Source: Tieghemiomyces parasiticus
Taxonomy: Eukaryota; Kickxellomycota; Dimargaritomycetes; Dimargaritales; Dimargaritaceae
Length of the DNA: 64,000 bases
NCBI GenBank assembly: GCA_027575765.1
Contig: JANBPT010000066.1
Coordinates: 22,195-86,194, forward strand
Direction: 5' to 3'
Below, piece by piece: positions 1 through 11,390 of this stretch. The first letter of the stretch is position 1, and the number at the start of each line of letters is the position of its first letter. The notes beneath the pieces are model-generated. The model was not told the DNA's origin and ran no database searches. It saw nothing but the letters and a program-made list of their open reading frames with translations. A program made the position numbers and the translations under genes.

Positions 1-735
1 TCCCACATTTCATCTGGGTCTAGAGGGATGGGAAGGGTTTCCTCACTCTTTACTGGCCCATAGAGGTGGCCACCGCCCTGGAAGGACCACTACAAGCGTA
101 CCAAAGTGGGTGTGCACATCGTTCCTCCTCTTCCAGTGACCCTCTCTATGTGACCGTTCTTCCAAGTTGGCTTCGAATTCCTCTTTTATTTCCAACGGCG
201 GCCGTTTTTTTAATTCACTTCTTTAACATCCGCTTAGTATTGACTCTGTAGCCGAGGGCACACCGTGACAGCTAGCCCTTTGCTCCGGCCCTGCCAATGG
301 ATCGCCTAACGCAACCGTCACCTTGAGTTCGTCACTTTAAATTGGCCGAATAAATTAAACCGGCCGCGCATAAGACATAGCATCAATCTTATGTATCGAC
401 AGTGCCAGGAGGACCTTGTCCTTTACATTAACCTCTTCCTCCGGCCTCGTTAGCCATCTTTCAACCTCAGATCCAACCGCCTATTTCTCGGCTATCCCGT
501 TCGGTGCTGTTCACTCCTTTCCGTTCCTCACCCGCTTTTTCCCTACCTGGAACTCCGCTCATTTCCCACTGTCCCAACGTTTTTCTTAAAATTACCCCTC
601 CTTCGCGTCCTCAATTACGAGACTTATCAACCGCACCACCATTAACCTTTTGCCTCAGACAGCATACCAACCTCCACTATCCAACCCGCTAGCCATTCTC
701 TGCGCTTCTCCTATACCCCTGCTTCCAATTTAACC
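1..735. other. Left-edge spacer and leader of the small secreted peptide gene
   Basis: I see no conserved reading frame here. The last 250 bases or so are pyrimidine-rich, like the leaders of other genes in the window, and run into the start codon at 736. An AT-rich patch near 333-360 could be promoter sequence, but there is no clean TATA box. Confidence 0.4.
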
Positions 736-915
736 ATGCGTGGCCCTAACCAATTTTTGTCCACCATCCTGCTGCTCCTCGTCCTCTGTGCCAGTCTGGA
801 GCATTTCGGTACGGCGACACCGTACGGTGGTGGCCTCAACGCCAACCATGCCAAAGGTGTCGTAAAGGAAAAACTCGGCGGCTTCAAACCTTTGAAGATG
901 TCCCCAAGCCAATAA
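736..915 (+). CDS. Small secreted peptide, 59 residues, unknown function
   Basis: A short complete frame starting in a fair context (AACC before ATG). It encodes a textbook signal peptide: a short polar start, then the hydrophobic core FLSTILLLLVLCASL at residues 7-21, with likely cleavage near residue 27 (FGTA/TP). The mature peptide would be about 32 residues, with GGG near its start, several Lys (KGVVKEK, FKPLK) and no cysteine. It is too short for the usual 60-residue cutoff and has no family I recognise. The signal-like core is what distinguishes it from chance. It could be a secreted signalling or effector peptide, or the first exon of a longer gene, although the stop at 913-915 has no obvious donor just before it. 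Confidence 0.5.
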   Translation: MRGPNQFLSTILLLLVLCASLEHFGTATPYGGGLNANHAKGVVKEKLGGFKPLKMSPSQ

Positions 916-3900
916 ATCACGTAATGACCTGTGGGTCCTTCCTTTCTCCCCCGACGAGTCTCGCCACCGCATATGTGCTTCCCCTTCGCTTTTTAGTTTC
1001 ACTAGCTTGGCCGCTGGCCTGGACGGTAACGGTGACGAATATAATTCAGGTTACTTATCGGCAAGTGCGTACAGTGCTGGAGAACCCTGTGGGTTGAATC
1101 TCCCACTCTGATTCTCAGTGTGGGTAGCGTACGTGGAACAGTTGGCAGTATATCTGAGAGCAAATATAACTGGCTAATATTATGGAGTAAATCCGTATCG
1201 GCGCTCCGTAAAGGCCTTACTTAGAAGATAGATTAGTTTCGTTGCAGCGAAGCCGACGTAGAATAGGGTAGTGTCCAGCTCTCTTAAATGAGCGCTAACA
1301 TTATCGCAATATCCGGGGAGTCGTAAAGGACAATCGTAAAAAGCCTGATCCTCTTTGAGTTGGAGATTACAGGGTGATAGGAAGAGACGGTGAGACTAGT
1401 AGATACAGGTAATCTCCGGACACTATGTTATCGGCTGCTGGCTGGTGAGGCTTCACATATTCCCACCTTCTAGCGTCATAAGGTGGGATCGGGAAGCGAC
1501 CCTTCCCCACTCGGACCTTACTGAAGGCAGGAAATCCCGAACGGGTGACGCTTTCACATACCTACATTCTTCAGGGAGACCCTTCGCTTCTGGTATTTTT
1601 CGGAAGGTACCGAGGCCGACAAGATAAGCAACGAAGGGAAGCCCTGTATTAAAAACTCACTGGAATATTGTTGCTATCTGGCTATGCTGCATGGCTGAGC
1701 TGGAAGTATATACAGGCTGTGCTCCCGTCATCTTGGGCTAGAAGCACAATTTTCTCTGCACGTACCTCGGGGTTAAAGTCTATTATAAATCGGTTAGATG
1801 ACTGTTAATGTAGAAAAACCGGATTCTTTAAAATGGGGCCAACTCATCTCTACATAGGGGTACACCTTTGGTTTCGGAAGTTGTAGCAAATACATCAATT
1901 AAGGTATACATGACCCCAGTAAAAGTCCGTAGGGGTTAAACCTGTAACCTTAAGGTAGAAGTTTAGGACTTTGCTTCTGTGGTGCCCTAAACTACCGATT
2001 CGATCAGTTGTTGCATCTCTTCCTCTTCTTTATCTAGTTCATTATTCTTTTATCTAACCTCTTCCTTTATTTCATGTGCCTTTATGGCGACGCCGACCTT
2101 CCTGATCTGCTGGACGGCGTCCTCTCTTTGACAGGCACCGCCGCCCCTCTCCTCTTAGGGCTTTACTTCCATCAATCATATTCCTCTTAGCTGATGTGGT
2201 AGCTTGGTAGTTGACTTCCTACTCGCCTGGGCACTAGCCCCGCCTCGCACTATCGTCCTTGGGTTCTCCCCTAGCCCAAGCCGCAGCTGCTACGAAAGAT
2301 GCCGGCCATTCTTTGATATAAAAGACCCTCCGGGTCGCTACTCAATAAACGATAGCTTATCCACCCACAACTAATTCCGTCATCTTCAGTTAGTTCGTAA
2401 GCCTTTTCGTTTATTAGTCTTTAGTACGTTTAGTTATTAGCCTTAGTTTCCTCTAGGTAGTTTTTCCTATGACAGCTTCACAGTACAGTAGTCAGCCACT
2501 ACCGGATGAGGACGGATCACTGCCTAGGGCATGGTGCTCTAATTAAAAAATCCCCTTATGATCGTGAAGGTAGTGAGGGGCCGGCTGTGAAGTTGTGGGT
2601 AATCTTTACAGCGCATTGTTTCAAGAATTAGCTGAACCAAACTTATACTATCCGAACACTTCGTAATTATTTACATTACCATTAAAGTATATTATGTATA
2701 GCACCAATTGAAGCCCACACAATAAACTACAGATCGATTAACTACCGTCAAATATCCAATATTTCCATCATCCGCAAATGCACTTATTTAAAGAAGGTGA
2801 GCTGTCCATAAGTGCGTATCTGTTGTGTTTGCAATAAGCATTGCTTTTGTCACCTTGTCCTTCTCGCTTTTCAACCCCCCCCCAGTCTCCATTTCGTCTT
2901 TCCCCCTCCCTCGGGTCATACATTCCGTTATATTATTTCCGGTTGAATTTTAACCACCAAAATTTACTATTTTATTACCCCATCAGCTCCTTTGTATCAG
3001 CGTGCTAGTCGCACCGAAAAATAATCTATGGCGTAATGAATGCCCCTCCAAAAAAAGCGTGGACTCCTAGTGGTTAGTGCGGTCGATATTTAGGTACATG
3101 CGAGCGGTGGGCAATACTTAGCGTCTGGATTTTTTGGACTCTAGACTGGCATTGAGCGGGCGTAGTGGTTATAAATAAACGTTTACCCAGTGAAAGTCCT
3201 TGTTAGGCCCTTGGGAACTCCGCCAACTAGATGTCGAGTGCAAAGCTGCGGAACCATTGTATTGTGCAACGACCTGGATACATGTAGGTTCGCTACTTAT
3301 AAAAGGTGGTATTATGGGAGAGTCAAAATCGCGTAATTTGAAGGATTCATTGCAAATCTTCGTGGAGGTCTACCAATCCCGCGATGGCCGTGGTCCGTGG
3401 TAATGGCCGATTTGGTCGGAATGAGGTTGCGCTTGATCAACGCACGTGCATACTGTAGTGTTCCGCACAAATTCATAATCACCAGTACATCCATATTTTT
3501 CAGATCCGGTCTAATCTGCGACACAGGGATGCTGGCTAGAATTGATTTATTAATTCGATGAGGGAATCCAGGAGATATACGCTAATATCTCTGGCCTATT
3601 TGTATATCCGCTTCGGCCATTCGAAGCTTACAATGTAGTAAACCTTCATTCACCCAAAATAGCGTGTTCTCTACTCAATTCAGCCGCCGTCGCTGACTTT
3701 TAGCCAACTCTTAGATACTGCGGTATAGCGGGACCTTTCCTCGGCAACTAGTATCCCGGATCTCGCGAATATTGGTTTGCTTAGCCCGTTTCATAATATA
3801 GGTGCGGTACATCCATCATAGGCCTTTACCGGAAGAGTGGGGTTGGGGCCCTAATAATCCAGATGCAGCTGGTCGCCGATGAATGGCAAGGCCAGCGGTA

Positions 3901-5173
3901 TACAAGGGGAGGGAGAGGATCAAAGAGACCTCAACGCAGTCCGCAAGGCTGACGGGATAGTTAAGGGGTAAGTAGGCTATGCAAAGAGCAAGTGCTGTAG
4001 ACTAGCTAGGCTAACAGCTAGGTGGGCGGAGCGGTTGCAGTTGACAGAAAGCTGGTCGTGGGCTGCGGAGTAAGGTAAATTAGATTCCAGATGCTACGAT
4101 TGGTATTGTTCCTTTCTAGGCACTACACCATTGTTTATGCAGTATGCCCTGGGTCCCAGTGTTGTTTTTTGGGGGGAGAAGGGATCGGTCGGGTTCCATC
4201 TGTATAATCTGCCTGTCTCCCAATGAGGTTTTGCGTTGGACAGTTGCCTTGCACCCTCCCCTTTTTCCTTGACGAGGCCTTCTAGCGGGGCGATCCCATT
4301 GTATTTGGTATAAACTGTGAATGCACACTTCTGTGTGGCAGATAACAATCATGCAGCGCTGTATTCCCCACAATAAAGTTCTCAGCTCTGTGTCTAGCTG
4401 CAGTTTGGGTATGGGGAAGTATAGTTATAACTAGAAATGCGGCCGCTGTCTGCGCCTGTCAATGTCGGGAAGGATCCTATTTTTTCTATTATGGTTTTTA
4501 TGCGTTGACCTTCAGAAAAACATAATTTCACTTCGCTATACTAAACCTATATCTCAATTGAAGAGCCGCAGTACAACCCTACGGGTAGGACCCTTCCCGT
4601 GACGGATTCCACCCTGAAATCCCAACGGCGCTGATCTGTTCTATCGTTCACGAGCATGCGTATTAGCTTCTTTCAAGAAATATGGAATGGGCACCTTTCG
4701 AAAGAAACTCGCGTGGGTTCCAAGAACCCACATGGCTTCCCTGATGACAGCATCGCCTCCTTCCATACCGTTGGAATCGCCTCCACCGTGTTTCAATGGG
4801 GGTAGCGTTCTCGTCAAACATTACCCCCTCCCCTTTCCGTATTGTGTACGCATCAGCACGGTAATCGTTTCCTGAAATGGGAGGTGTGGGAGGCCGGGTC
4901 ACGGCATTACGTTTAACAACCAGCTGTACCAGAGACACCCATCACCCAGGTGGAATGCAGGTTATCTGCGTGGATTTCTGCCTTCAACACAGCGAAAAGG
5001 GCGCAGCATTGTTCAGTTGCAACGAAGACAAGTACTTGGGTGTCCAAAGCAGGTTTTCGTCGGCCGATCCTGCGGCGGGGCTGGCTGTTTCTACCTAGCT
5101 ATTGTTTCCGCAATGAGGATAGTTGCGCCGAAGGCGAGGAACTCATCCTTATTCCTCCAGTCGTCGGTGGTCA
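916..5173. other. Long gene-poor spacer
   Basis: About 4.2 kb with only short, unconserved frames on both strands. The one structure I recognise is an LTR-like repeat at about 1978-2480, listed separately. The rest has no coding bias, tRNA or splice-supported exon that I can see. Confidence 0.5.
1978..2480 (+). repeat. LTR-like repeat, diverged copy C
   Basis: This segment aligns by eye with the repeats at 43.8 kb and 58.0 kb, and best with the inverted copy at 57.6-58.0 kb. Shared landmarks in order are a T-rich stretch (TTCATTATTC), a GACGCCGACCTTCCTGATC block, CTCTTAGGGCTT, a CCTCGCACT block, GCCGGCCATTC, and a TATA box at 2317-2324 followed by GACCCTCCGGGTC and CTACTCAATAAA. A promoter followed by a polyadenylation-like signal fits a solo LTR. 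Both ends are approximate, and I found no target-site duplication. Confidence 0.6.
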
Positions 5174-5180
5174 TATATAA
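5174..5180 (+). promoter_or_regulatory. TATA box of the Gly-rich secreted protein gene
   Basis: The sequence CATATATAACC lies about 230 bases upstream of the start codon at 5403, with a pyrimidine-rich leader between. Position and sequence fit a core promoter. Confidence 0.4.
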
Positions 5181-5402
5181 CCAGAACACCAGAGCTGCTA
5201 AACGCCAATATCCCTCACTCTTCTCCACAATATTTCGACCACCCGCTAGCTGTTTCCCACTAGCCACTGGTGACTACCGCATTCTTCCTTTCAACCGGCT
5301 CCCAATCGACCGTTGCTTTGTTTTGCGTCACCTATTCCACTCATCGTAGGGTCTCTCGTCAACACATTTTCACCCCAGATTGCCAAGTTTGCCAGCTCAG
5401 CC

Positions 5403-5672
5403 ATGCGTTTGTACACCGCCCGCTCCGCCGCAATCCTAATCTTTTCTTCTTTGACGCTCCTGTCCACCATTGCGGCCAAAGGTGGTGGTGGAGGTGGTCA
5501 CGGTGGTGGGGGCCATGGTAGTGGGAGTCACGGAAGCGGAGGTGGAGGTGGAAACAAAGGTAGTAGTGGTGGCTTCCATGGTAACGGTACATCCTCCACC
5601 AGCCCACTCCCCGCTGCCGGACCCCTGGGTATAGCCGTCATGGCCGTTGGGTTGGCCGTCGGTTACATATAA
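5403..5672 (+). CDS. Gly/His/Ser-rich secreted or cell-surface protein, 89 residues
   Basis: The ATG at 5403 was chosen over an upstream in-frame start because it opens directly on a signal peptide: MRLYTARSAAILIF, then SSLTLLSTIAA, with likely cleavage near residue 25. The mature part is almost entirely Gly, His and Ser (GGGGGGHGGGGHGSG type) up to about residue 60, followed by an N-glycosylation sequon (NGT). A Ser/Thr/Pro spacer and a hydrophobic C-terminus (GIAVMAVGLAVGYI) follow. This order of signal, low complexity and terminal hydrophobic tail fits a GPI-anchored wall protein. A secreted glycine-rich structural protein is the alternative. The repeats prevent any family assignment. Confidence 0.7.
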   Translation: MRLYTARSAAILIFSSLTLLSTIAAKGGGGGGHGGGGHGSGSHGSGGGGGNKGSSGGFHGNGTSSTSPLPAAGPLGIAVMAVGLAVGYI

Positions 5673-5883
5673 ACGGCATGGGGACTACGACGCCCAGTTC
5701 TCAATCTACCGCTTGGCAGTCGAGCATGGCCAGCCATAGTCTTCTCACAACTTTTATAGTTTACCTCTACAGTATACGTTGATATATAAAAAAAATTACC
5801 CGGTCACACTTAACTACGATCGATTGGCGTAGCAAGGTCGTTAGTAGGTACCGAGCTCAGAGGGGACCAAAAAGAAGCAGGCA

Positions 5884-7086
5884 TCACGTCCGCCACGCGA
5901 CCTGCACCTCGTCGGTGCGGAACCGTTGTGTGATGGTCGAGGCTGGTAGGGAGGTGGTGAAACCAGTTTGGTAGGCCAGGGCGCCGGCGTGGGCGATCAT
6001 GATGCCGTTATCGATGCAAAACCGTTCGTCGGTGGCGAACACCTTGGCGCCACGCTGGCGGGCCATCTCGGCCATCATCTCCTGCAACCGAACGTTGCAC
6101 CCGACCCCTCCGACGATCAGAACCTCCTCGGAGCCGATGTGAGCCATGGCCCGTTCCGTAATCTCAACCAGCATGGCGAACACGGTCTCTTGAAGAGAGA
6201 AGCAGAGGTCTTCGGGGGTCAGGGAGTTGGGTAGCTCGTCGACCGCCGCCAGGTGATGCTGAGCCCGGCCGCCGGTGGTGACACCTAGTTTGGCTTGGGC
6301 TACCGATTGGATGAAGGACAGAATCCCGGAGAAAGATACGTCCATACCCTTGACGGTGTAGGGTAGGTCGACGAGGTATGACCCACGGCGCGCGGCCTGT
6401 TCAATATTGTAGCCCGGGCTTGGGTCGTTGGGAAGGTTGATGATCCGGGCGAACCGGTCGAGGCAGTTGCCGACGGCAATGTCCAGTGTTTCGCCAAATA
6501 TGCGGTAGCGACCCTGGGCGTAGGCAATGACTTGTGTGTTACCACCGCTTACGTACAGCACGACGGGGTTAGTGGCTCCAGTAATCTGGCGGCCCATCTC
6601 GATGTGGCCCACGCAGTGATTGACACCCACCAGCGGGCGATTCCAGAGCCGGGCGAGGGTTCGGGCCACAACGGCCACCGATTGCAGAGGGCCACCCATT
6701 CCGGGTCCTTGGGTAAAGCAGATCGCATCGACCTGGTCCGGCCGCAGACCGGCGTCCCGGAAGGCCTGGGTGATGAGTTCGATGGCGTACTGCCGGTGGT
6801 GGACTGCGGTATCCTTGGGGAGGAAACCCTGGCCCGCGGGGGTAATGTACGTGTGCCGGACATTGGCGAGGACTTCCACGGCCTGTTGGCTGAGTAGGTC
6901 GGCGAGGGCCGCCCGAGAGATACGGCCGTTCGGGCCGGCAGGAAGAAGTGGGGTGGACAAGGTGTGTCGTACGATCCCGACGCCAAGTTTGTTGGCAGAA
7001 CCTTCCAGGCCCAGGGCCACGATAGTGGTACGGTCCCGATTGGGTAGTAGGTCAGCGTTAAAGAATTCGAAGGCCGAGGCAGCCAT
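5884..7086 (-). CDS. KAE1: KEOPS subunit Kae1/OSGEP, tRNA t6A37 threonylcarbamoyltransferase
   Basis: Kae1 transfers the threonylcarbamoyl group from its adenylate to A37 of ANN-decoding tRNAs within the KEOPS complex. The frame shows the whole ASKHA-fold signature: [16 protein letters not shown] at the start, [11 protein letters not shown], the metal-binding motif [49 protein letters not shown] and [16 protein letters not shown], ending in the family tail [12 protein letters not shown]. The ATG at 7086 was preferred to one 34 codons upstream because it immediately precedes the conserved N-terminus. At 400 residues it is somewhat longer than human OSGEP and close to yeast Kae1. It has no intron. 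It is transcribed divergently from TFC6 across a 477-bp spacer. Confidence 0.96.
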   Translation of the reverse strand: MAASAFEFFNADLLPNRDRTTIVALGLEGSANKLGVGIVRHTLSTPLLPAGPNGRISRAALADLLSQQAVEVLANVRHTYITPAGQGFLPKDTAVHHRQYAIELITQAFRDAGLRPDQVDAICFTQGPGMGGPLQSVAVVARTLARLWNRPLVGVNHCVGHIEMGRQITGATNPVVLYVSGGNTQVIAYAQGRYRIFGETLDIAVGNCLDRFARIINLPNDPSPGYNIEQAARRGSYLVDLPYTVKGMDVSFSGILSFIQSVAQAKLGVTTGGRAQHHLAAVDELPNSLTPEDLCFSLQETVFAMLVEITERAMAHIGSEEVLIVGGVGCNVRLQEMMAEMARQRGAKVFATDERFCIDNGIMIAHAGALAYQTGFTTSLPASTITQRFRTDEVQVAWRT

Positions 7087-7563
7087 GGTGTAAAGGGAAT
7101 GTGGAAGGGAGAGCAGGGGATGGAGGAACGTGTAGAGTACAGGTGTGGAGGATACATCAAATTCGTAACGCGGCGGATCGTAAGGCAACGACGGCCTTAA
7201 TGTGTGTGGTCACCAGGCACGGAGCGTTTGGCCAGCGGAGTGTGCTAAAACCCTTGGTGGCCTTTACACGGGTGGCGAAGCTTGAAGCCGAGGTGTTGCC
7301 CATATCCTGCCCCCCCTCCTTCTGAGAGGAAAGCCCATGCTCAGGCCTGGCTGCTGAAGTTGGGGGTACTTTCCAATGGGCGAAGGCCATGGCAACCTGG
7401 GCGGGTTAATTTTGAAACCCCATATACATATACCCGTCCTTTCACCTGTCGCATCCGGCTCGTCCTTTTTATAAGAGCTACCAATGTACAGTTCGTTTCA
7501 CCTTCCCTTGCCACCTAGCTATAGCCCATTGGCCACATTGGCCCCTTCATTGTCCCTTAGCCA
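7087..7563. promoter_or_regulatory. Divergent promoter region between KAE1 and TFC6
   Basis: This 477-bp spacer must hold the promoters of two genes transcribed away from each other. On the plus strand a TTTTTATAAG element (TATA-like at 7470-7475) lies about 90 bases before the TFC6 start, followed by a pyrimidine-rich leader. I see no clear element for KAE1. Confidence 0.4.
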
Positions 7564-10500
7564 TTGCCACCCATGTCGACTCCTGCCAAACGTCGCGGTC
7601 GGCCGCGCAAGGTGAAGCTGACCGACCTTGAAGACAGCCAAAGCGCCTTACCTGGCCCGTCCGCCACCAGTTCGGAATCTGCGACGCCTAGAAGCTCCAT
7701 GCGCCTGCGCCAGACCCGGCTTACCGGGTTAGTCCGTACCACCTTACCCGCCACTCCCAAGCAAGAGCCGGGCACGGACCTTGCTCAGCCGAGTGGCGAG
7801 ATCTCACGTAAGCGTCCACGTCAAAGCCCCCCTCACAGTCTGACGCGCCCAACCCAGGGCGGCGACAGTGGCCACAGTGAGAAACTCCACCCGGCTACCG
7901 AGGTTAGGGCGGCGACGACGACGACGACGGAACCCACGCCTAAGCGACGGAGCCGGCTACCTAAATCTCTCTCGAAGAGTGACATTCCAGCAGACGGGCT
8001 GGTTGAAACCCTGGAAGCAACGGATCCTGTGCAGGGCACCTCGACCTCACCGGTCGTCACACCCAAGCGCCGTGGCCGCCCTCCCCAGAACCCAGTACAA
8101 CTCGCATCTCAGCCGGTAACCTCTGTGGAGGTCGACCCCTCATCTGTGGTCAGTAGTGCACTGGGTAGACTGCTGGCCAACGATCGCCCAGCCCTACCGG
8201 TCACTGTCGCCACAGGCCCTATGATCCACCCAGGGATCACACCCTCTTCTACCCTGGCACCGGGTGGCGTTAGAGATACGGTTGCTGAAGACCAGGTGTT
8301 GGCCACCCCGATGGAGAGTGGTCGAGGTCGATCCCGTAAAGGCCCCTCGGTTTCGCCCCCAGCAGGCTTACCACTGGGAGCTGCGGGTGAACCATCCTTC
8401 CCTGTGGAACCTATGGATACCCCTGTAAAACGCGGCCTGGGCCGACCTCGCAAGGATCCTTTAGCTTCACCTTCAGCCGTACTAACGTCGAGCGTCTCGG
8501 AAACATTGGCCATCCCTGAGCCGTCACCAGTTACGCCAGTGAAACGCGGCAGAGGCCGAGCCCGCAAACCCCCCCTACCCCCGTCCTCTGTCACCCCAAA
8601 GCGTCGCGGACGGCCACCAAAGGCCATCGCCACCACCCCCTCTGTAACCACGGCGGTAAAAACGACCAGGAAGCGAACCTACCGGCCAGAGGACAATGAC
8701 GAATCGCCAGTGTCCAACGGCAGTGACGGTGGTCGCAGTGACGACGGTGGAGACGCCTTTGCCACTCCCGACGATCCTTCCCGGCAGTCTGCCATCGAAT
8801 CTAACACTTCCACTCCTATACGCCGCGGCCGGCTCCCGAAATCCTTGCCCGCGGCCTCGACACCAGCAACCACTCCAACGCGCTCTACGTCCCGGGCGGT
8901 CAAGGCCACTTCTGCCCCTAAGTTGATCCGCAGCGACAGCGACGAAGCCGGTGATTTTCAGGCGGACGGCGGGTCCGTTATAGAGGTCAGTGACGATGAT
9001 GACAAGGACGGGGACCTCTTTGATGACAAGCTGGCGACCTTGCGAACTCCGACAACACGTGGTCGCGGGAGGGGACGCGGCCGGGGTCGGGGTCGAGGCA
9101 GTGGCACCAGTTCTTCGGGGTACATCCCACGTCCGCGGAAGGCGCGCCAACCGCTGGCCAATACCTACGGGCCCACGCCGGATTTTTGCCAGCCGATCAC
9201 CGAGGCCTACTGGGCTGGTACCAGTGCAGCTGACTTTATCGCCCCCACAATTCAAGGAGAAATTGCGCGTAATCCGTACAATCGGTACCTGCACGAGGCC
9301 ACAGCCGTCACGAACGTTCCGGCGCATGAGTGGCTCCCCCTCTTCGCCCGCCCGGAGTATACTGCCAAGCTCCAACTGATTAGCGCCGCCGAGCCGCCCG
9401 TGACCACCCGTGACCTGCCCATACACGAGATACCGTCCCTGTCGACCATGTTTCTGCCCAGCGGGCGCGGCTTCGTGCTCAACACGGGACGTCCAGTGTG
9501 GGGCCTCGACTGGGCCCCCAACCTTGCCCCTGACCGCCGGAGCTGGCACTACCTGGCTGTCGGCGGGTTTGCCCCGGCCACCCGTGAGGACGTGGCTTTT
9601 GGAGCTAAACAGCCCGGGACCCCGGGGCTCATCCAGATCTGGGAGTTCATGTCCAGCGTGGGGCCAGGATTCAAGTCACCTCCGCCTAAACTGGTCCTAG
9701 CCATCCACCACGACTATGGCTGTATCATGGACCTGAAGTGGTGCCCCAACTTTTATCCACGCGCGACCACTGACCTAGTGTGGGCCACCCCGGGCCGGCC
9801 CCCACGGGCCGGGACCTACCTACCCAACATCGGTGTCCTGGCCGTCACTTTTGGCGATGGCCGTCTGTGCGTGTTTGCCGTCCCCGAGCCTCAGTACTTG
9901 GGCCGCCGCCCCACCTCCTCGCTGAAGTTGCCGTTACACCTCTCCGGAACCCACTGCATCCGCATGCCACCCTGCCTCCTCAACGTGACCCACCCGCTTC
10001 GGAATTTCCACTCGCTGACCTGGGGTAACGCTTTCACTCTCGCCTGCGGTACCACCGACGGCCTGGTTTACATCTGGAACCTCGCCCGACTCGTACGCCA
10101 CATGTCGGTCCCAGCGGACCAGCAAAAATCGGACCCCCCAAACCTCCCGGTTCGCTCGCCAGCGGGGACCGGGGATGGCCGTGACATCGACATGTGGCGA
10201 TTACAACTATCGGATTTCCGACGTCCCACGATGCAGCTCGCCGTCCACCACGCCCCCGTACGTGCCCTCAGTTTCCGCCCCCACCAGTCCCTGTTAGAAC
10301 CTAACCAGGTCTACGAGGGGCGGGCCACGCCCCCGAACGACCTGCTATCCGTCAGTGATGACGGGTTCGCCTTCCACACCCGACTCGACGACCCCGAGTT
10401 CCCCTTGGTTTGGGACCGCCAGCGCTGTAAGTAACCTGCCCTGCATATAGGCTGAAAACATTGGTCAACGCCATCCTCGCTGCGGAGGTGGCGAGCCCAT

Positions 10501-11163
10501 CGTACGGTAGCGCCCCTGGCTTGGAGCGTTCTAGATTGCGCTCTGACCATACATCTCCGCATACCCCCCCCTCTCTCCCCACCACCCCTTGCATCTCCAT
10601 ATTCATCCCCCCGCAACTTAGCCACTATTGAGTGTGTCGCCTGGCACCGCAATCAGGATCTAATCCTACTCCCGGAGCATACGGCGGTCCGCAGTTACCG
10701 CCCGGGTGTCGCACTCGACCGTGCGCCGTTGCTGCAAGCCCACTTCAGTCATATTCGGGACATTGACTCGTCCTACTATGTGCCCTACAGTCTCACCGCC
10801 TCGGCCGATGGCTCTGTCGCCCTCGCCGAGGTCATGCGAACTCAACGTACCATCCGCATCCGCAATAGTGTTCCCTGCCGGACGGTATACAAGACGCACT
10901 GGGACTACGAGCGCGACGTTTATGTATTTGAGGACGGGTTCAGTGTCGACCATCCGCCATCGTTGTCCATACTTAAGAGGGCAAACCCATACGATCGTAT
11001 TCGCCCCCCACCCGTATCCGTGCATCGCGTGCGGTTCTGCCCGAACTACTCGTCTGCGGGCTGGGTCGCCTCAGGTGGCGCGAGCGGGATGGTCCGGATC
11101 GAAAATGTCGAGGCGAACTGGGAGCCGACAAATGAAGAAGATGAAGAAGAGTCAGAGACGTAA
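7564..11163 (+). CDS. TFC6: TFIIIC subunit (Tfc6/Sfc6/GTF3C2-like): AT-hooks plus WD-repeat domain
   Basis: Model: exons 7564-10426 and 10622-11163, 1134 residues. The intron begins GTAAGT, ends TTAG and keeps phase; the joined frame reads STIECVAWH into exon 2. This family is a DNA-binding TFIIIC subunit that helps recruit RNA polymerase III to tRNA genes (B-box side). The first 400 residues or so carry many AT-hook-like cores (KRRGRPRK, PKRRGRPPQ, KRGLGRPRK, KRGRGRARK, PKRRGRPPK) separated by Pro/Ser/Thr spacers. An acidic patch (SDDDDKDGD) and an RG tract (GRGRGRGRGRG) follow. From about residue 600 comes a WD40-type propeller: VWGLDWAP, GCIMDLKWCP, ACGTTDGLVYIWNL, VRALSFRP, LTASADGSVALAE, GGASGMVRI. 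The end is an acidic tail. Family assignment is firm; the exact orthologue name is a little less so. Confidence 0.85.
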
Positions 11164-11390
11164 CATTTCCAACTGTATAGAAGCTGAGTACGGCTACCCA
11201 TGCTGTGTTCTAGCAGCATAACTGATAAAGTCTACCACGGGTTTTCGTTGTGATCTTAATGCTGGTAAGACATTATACCAGTTGCGTTGGGCGATCAATC
11301 TACAAGGCGTCCAGCGGGCACCATGGCTTGGCTTTTATTGCTAGCCAATTTAGACCGGATACTATGCAAGTCCGAAATCGGCCCGAGTTA

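Noticed and set aside
8575..9549. 324-codon frame antisense to TFC6
   Set aside because: Shadow of the AT-hook and WD-repeat gene; composition follows the plus-strand codons.
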